DNA of 64,000 nt from Boletus sp. NGJ (taxonomy: Eukaryota; Basidiomycota; Agaricomycetes; Boletales; Boletaceae). Within the stretch, counting starts at the first letter, position 1; every line of letters starts with the position of its first letter. The stretch covers positions 124,001 to 188,000 of the forward strand of contig JAGTXK010000075.1 of assembly GCA_019096195.1 (NCBI GenBank), written 5' to 3'. The notes below the pieces were generated by a model that was not told the origin of the DNA, did no database searches, and saw only the letters and a list, made by a program, of their open reading frames with translations. Made by a program: the position numbers and the translations under genes. Below are positions 59,845-64,000 of this stretch, in pieces.

Positions 59845-61724
59845 TCATGTAGGTTTGTAGTAAATCGTGGTGAGATACTAAAACATCCGTGAGTGACCGT
59901 GCCGTTCGCAGAGACCCGTATAAATACCTTCTGTCGATAACGCGTCGTGTTCCCAACAGCAAGTACACCATTACGAATCGCACTTGTACTCAAATGATGA
60001 AGTACGACATGGGACGGAACGGGCAACACGCTGGCATCATCCGACAATCTTGGTCCGTCCAGTCCAAGTCGAGTGTGTGCTTGCGATGAAACTGCAAGGT
60101 GGGTTACATCTGTCCCGCTGGCAGTGGTGATTGGGATGGGAACATGCTCGTCCTCCTCAGGTTTATCCTCCCTATAGATGTCCCGTGCAAGCGTACTGGT
60201 CATTCCGAGTAACGATCGTCCCTGCTTCCGCCTATGCTCGCGTTCTCGCTCTTTTTCTCGCTCCTTTTCCCGCTCCCGCTCGCGGTTGCCCCTGGGCGGT
60301 GGGGGTTGTCCAGCTTTAACGTTCAGAATGAGTTTGTCCAAGTGCCTGGGAAGGACTGGAGCTGGAGGAATATTTGGCGCAGGGACCTGTTGGTGAGTGT
60401 TGGGATAGCCCGATTGATCATATTCTGTGGCAGCCGTGTAAGCAAGGTAAGCTTCTTCCTCACGAGCAGCAGCAACAAGTTCGGCGGGGATTTCATCTGT
60501 CCATTTGGATGAAGATCTCGTGGCATCTGAAGTGGAAGGTACGTCAATCGTGGAGCCTTGGGTAGAAGTCGTAGTTGACCAGAACGAATGGACTGGATGA
60601 GCGGGCTGCTTTGGAGGTACAACAGGGACAGGGATGAGATGAGGAGGCGTCAAACCAGAAATTGGGACTGCAACGTAATTTGCCAAGCTCCCTTCGTCAT
60701 CCACAGCTGTTGGAAGGTCGTCGGCCAAACGCCATTGTTCATCGACAATGAAACGGATATGGTGTGTTCCAGGCATGAGTGAGACCCACGTAGACCACGA
60801 TGTATCCACAGGGGGGTCACTACGGTGCGAGTCAGACGGACGAGCGAGTCGATCAACATAGACGCACTCTGATTCCATTTGCTGACGGCCCTTCCAGTTG
60901 TTGTCACCTGCACGGGCAAGAACGACAGATTTCCCGCCTCCGTGCCAAGTGATTTTGACGTTCACAGGTTCCTTTGACTCATCCGAAGGATGATTGGAGG
61001 CAGGATGACCAAGCTCAGCTAGACTGTGGGTCGTGGCAGCCGCAAGTTCTTCCTCAGCCTTATGTAGCGCAAGGGGGATCGTGGAATGAACTGTCTCCTG
61101 GATGAACTCTTGTCGATCAGGATGCGCGGTTACTTCAACTTGGCTCTCCGCATAGAGCTCTTGCATGCGAGGTTGCGCAGGAGCTTGGCTGCGTGTAGTG
61201 AACGAATGTGTAGAATTGTATGGGAGAGGGGCGCCTCGGAAATAAGGGCCACCGCGATTACGGGAATGATGTTGGTGAGGAACCGGAATATGAGTAGATG
61301 GTGGCTGTTCGAGGAGCAAATCTGACGAGAAGTTGGACGTATCTGTCTCCCGCGCGAGATTCACTTTTACATTTGGTTGTCGTCCACGAGGGGAAGTGCC
61401 CGTATTTGAGGCATTGTTCATAGTGCCATTGTTAGAAACCGGAATCGGAATGGGGATTGGAGAAGTAGTTCTCGGAGGCCGACGGTAGGAAGATAAGGGA
61501 GATGAATTGGCGGAGTTCTGGTGGGAGTGTGCAGGGGTCAGAGAAAGAAGCGCAAGGTCTGGCAGCTCCAGGGACTTTTTCTTCGTGCGCAGAGAACGGT
61601 GGGGCTGGTTGGGGTTCGGAGAGGGCGAATGGGGCTGGGGCTCTTTACGACTCGGTGGATCGATCTGCCCTGTCGAAACTGGTGATGGTCGATTGTGATT
61701 CGTGTTCGAGGTTGTGTTACCCAT
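59845..61724 (-). CDS. AMPK/SNF1 complex beta subunit (Sip2/Gal83 type)
   Basis: Scaffold subunit of the energy-sensing SNF1/AMPK kinase. Two exons (59928-61724 and 59845-59877), 609 residues. The N-terminus MGNTTSN fits an N-myristoylation signal, as in Sip1/Sip2/Gal83. A long Pro/Ser-rich region precedes the glycogen-binding module (CBM48): VNVKITWHGGGKSVVLARAG, DNNWKGRQQM, then GTHHIRFIVDEQWRLADDLP and NYVAVPI, with a roughly 15-residue insert before the 'WVSLMPG' strand. The ASC domain begins YPNTHQQVPAPNIPPAPVLP and PRHLDKLILNVK, continues after a low-complexity Arg/Glu stretch (about 60,230-60,290) with SDDASVLPVPSHVVLHHLST, SAIRNGVLAVGNTTRYRQK, and ends in the second exon YLTTIYYKPT, the conserved beta-subunit C-terminus. 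The last intron is only 50 nt and the frame reads through it, so a single-exon model would be wrong. Confidence 0.94.
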
Positions 61725-62153
61725 CGTGTAGATCGCGTCGCCTGTCCTCGCAGGTTCGCCTGAACCTCAGGTCTTCGTCGCCAACAGTGAACTCAATGGA
61801 CGTAAAAGAAGAATTTGATCCAATGAGGATCTATTAGCCTCCCTGATATAATAACCTTGTTATCAGCAAATTATTATTATTTTATTATGTAAAGTGAGAA
61901 TATGTAAACTTCGTCATCCACATGATCCGATGTGACTGAGTAGGCTCATCGCAGAAAGTTCTGTTTGTATACTACGCTCCTCAGGCTTTGCCATATCCCG
62001 AACACTTGATATTCCATCTTCGCAAGTAGTTTGTGTCATATGGATATTTGTACAGTTTAGGCTCGGCTGTTGTAGCGAGGGCCAAACACATATCATCATC
62101 GTTTCTGTTTCAATGTTCGGAATCATCCTGTCGAACAGCTTAACACCGTTACC
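61725..62153. other. Gene-free interval, shared divergent promoter
   Basis: About 430 bases between the start codons of AMPK beta (minus) and AMP deaminase (plus). An ATT-rich run lies at about 61865-61890. No TATA box is unambiguous. Confidence 0.4.
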
Positions 62154-64000
62154 ATGGCTGACGGGACAACGAAGATCGCCAGCAGTGATACACCCGAAAT
62201 CTTGCTACAGACCTCAAACTCTGCCAATGATGTCGAATCCAACTCTGGACTCCTGATCCCCGAATCCAGGGACGGTTTTTATGGCTACAACGACGAAAAG
62301 AGTCTTCAGCAAGTATGTAATCGCTAGTAATGTCCAACCAAAGCTAGAGAATACATCCAGATTGAAGAGAAGAAATTGGCCCATCGCCGCGCATCTGATG
62401 TCCTTACCACCATCTCCGATGGCCCTGCATCAGTTGCAGGTACCTTCGGAATCTCCGTGGCCTTGCAGATCAGCGAACAACAGAGTAGTACATCCCCTTT
62501 TGTCGAAGACGAGGACCAAGCGTGCACCGAGCCGCATGCACAACGTGCGGATTTCTGCATAGATCTGAATAGGAGACAACTGAAGTACTATATTCAGCGC
62601 AGCCCTCCATCAGCCCTGAGATGGCACGTACCTCCAAGTTGTTTCAACACTGCCTCCAGCTCCGCGACAAATATATAACTAAGTCCCTTCAGCGACTTGG
62701 TGACAACCCCAGTGACCATGATGGTCACTTCAATGGAATGGCGGAGGGCTTTGCAGGCGTAGCCGGTGTACGGCCCGATGTTGACTTCGCCAAAGCCAAG
62801 GTCACTGAGAGCCCATACAAGGCATGGAAAATATATCCTAAACCTCCACCTCCACATTGGCATTTCACCACAGAGCACGACGTTCCAGCCGCAGACGGTC
62901 ACGTTACTACAGAAAATGAGGAATTCAAAATTTCAAACTGCCACATTCCGGAATCGCACCCTTGGGAATTCATGATCGATGACAAGGGCGTATATCAGGT
63001 GTATTCTACTGTGGCGGGTACGAATGAGAATTCTTGCGTACTGATGCAGCTGAAAATACGTGATGAACCTCAGACGATAAACCATTGTTTGATATTCCAT
63101 CCATCAGGGAATATTTCGTCGATCTCGACCATGTTCTGGGGGTTATATCCGATGGTCCGACTAAAAGCATAGCATACCGGAGACTCAAATATTTAGCAAG
63201 CAAATTCGAAATGTACAGCTTACTCAATGAATCCCAAGAGTTGGCAGCTATGAAGGCGAGTAGATATTGTTTATAGGTAGTCCCATACTTATTTTCCGGT
63301 TCCAGAGCGTCCCTCACAGGTCAGAATAAGCTGTAAATTTATCTGGTGTCGTTGACAGCAAGTGCCTCCAGGGATTTTTACAACGTACGTAAAGTGGATA
63401 CCCACGTACACCTGGCCAGTTGCATGAACCAGAAGCATCTGTTACGATTTATCAAGGCGAAGATGAAACGTAGTCCCCACGTATGTCTCGTTTGCACCTG
63501 CTAGACTGTGTACCTAACATCGCTACCCTTCAGGATATTGTCATATTTCGTGATGGGGCTGAGTTGACGCTTGAGCAAGTTTTCCAATCCCTCAAATTGA
63601 GTGCCTATGATCTTTCCATTGATACACTCGATATGCACGCCCACCAAGACTCATTCCATCGGTTTGATAAGTTCAACCTCAAATACAACCCCATCGGAGA
63701 ATCTAGGCTTCGGGAGATATTTCTGAAGATCGATAATCGTATTGATGGACGCTATTTTGCTGAACTGACGCGAGGTGGCATTCTTTCCTCGCACGATGTG
63801 ATTTTCGGATCACTCATCATTCTGCAGAGGTGATGACTGATTTAGAACAAAGCAAGTACCAGGTAAGCACGCCAGCGGCATATTCCCCGTGTCGACTCAC
63901 ACTTGAACAGTATTGCGAATGGCGAGTTAGTATATATGGGAGATCGGTAGACGAATGGGACAAGTTAGCCAAATGGGTGATCAACAACAAGTTATTCTCG
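62154..64000 (+). CDS. AMD1: AMP deaminase, 5' part (runs off the right end)
   Basis: Converts AMP to IMP and ammonia, a step of the purine nucleotide cycle. Starts [20 protein letters not shown]. Later exons carry family blocks: [138 protein letters not shown] (H-x-H zinc ligands), [66 protein letters not shown] and [20 protein letters not shown]. The intron after AAMK (63256-63305) starts GCGAGT (GC-AG) and is followed by a 14-nt exon, 63306-63319. The catalytic C-terminal third is outside the window. The join around 62605-62620, before MARTSK, needs a frame change I could not resolve with a normal intron. Confidence 0.92.

Noticed and set aside
59730-59927. AMPK beta C-terminus as read through to 59730
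   Set aside because: A GTATTT donor and TTTTAG acceptor remove a 50-nt intron and give the conserved YLTTIYYKPT ending; the read-through tail resembles nothing.

Overview
The window comes from a fungal nuclear genome, most likely an Agaricomycete (mushroom-forming basidiomycete). Nearly every gene is split by many short introns of about 45-75 nt with GT-AG (sometimes GC-AG) borders, genes are close together on both strands, and several families seen here (the F-box-like protein at 0.9-3.0 kb and the nucleotidyltransferase-like protein at 14-15 kb) are ones I know mainly from mushroom genomes. Exon borders were placed by eye from splice signals and protein conservation; single borders may be wrong by a few bases.

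Layout. 0-16.8 kb is dense housekeeping: the end of a complex I assembly factor (NDUFAF6), an F-box-like protein, two unrecognised genes, an intact allantoate-permease-type MFS transporter, V-ATPase subunit d (VMA6), a Sec14-like lipid transfer protein, an isoprenylcysteine methyltransferase, a nucleotidyltransferase-like protein, a ZCCHC10-like zinc knuckle protein and V-ATPase subunit c' (VMA11). 17-32 kb is the unusual part: three head-to-tail copies of a block holding a minus-strand MFS transporter, a minus-strand mitochondrial ribosomal protein L6 relic and a plus-strand GABA/amino-acid permease relic. Each MFS copy carries its own frame lesion, and the copies are mosaics of one another. 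Only the last block keeps a full-length, though decayed, permease. A further permease relic lies at 37.8-38.6 kb.

32.6-53.4 kb is again dense: a Dpb3/POLE4-like histone-fold protein, a 2OG-Fe(II) oxygenase, an Arc1-type tRNA-binding cofactor, a small heat-shock protein, SGF29 (SAGA), translin, the Sen1 helicase and the DEAH helicase DHX37/Ecm16. 54-64 kb holds a GH71 alpha-1,3-glucanase, a small predicted mitochondrial membrane protein, a short unknown gene, a methyltransferase relic, an intron-containing tRNA-Lys, the AMPK/SNF1 beta subunit and AMP deaminase, which runs off the right end.

Functional links: VMA6 and VMA11 both belong to the V0 sector; AMPK beta and AMP deaminase both act in adenylate-energy balance, though adjacency alone proves nothing; Sen1, DHX37, Arc1, SGF29 and Dpb3 are general RNA, chromatin and DNA factors. 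No retroelement, DNA transposon, CRISPR array or new defence-type system is visible. The most novel signals are the microhomology-bounded tandem block with mosaic, individually broken transporter copies, the recurrent GC-AG introns and micro-exons, and an apparent frameshift inside the Walker A motif of Sen1.
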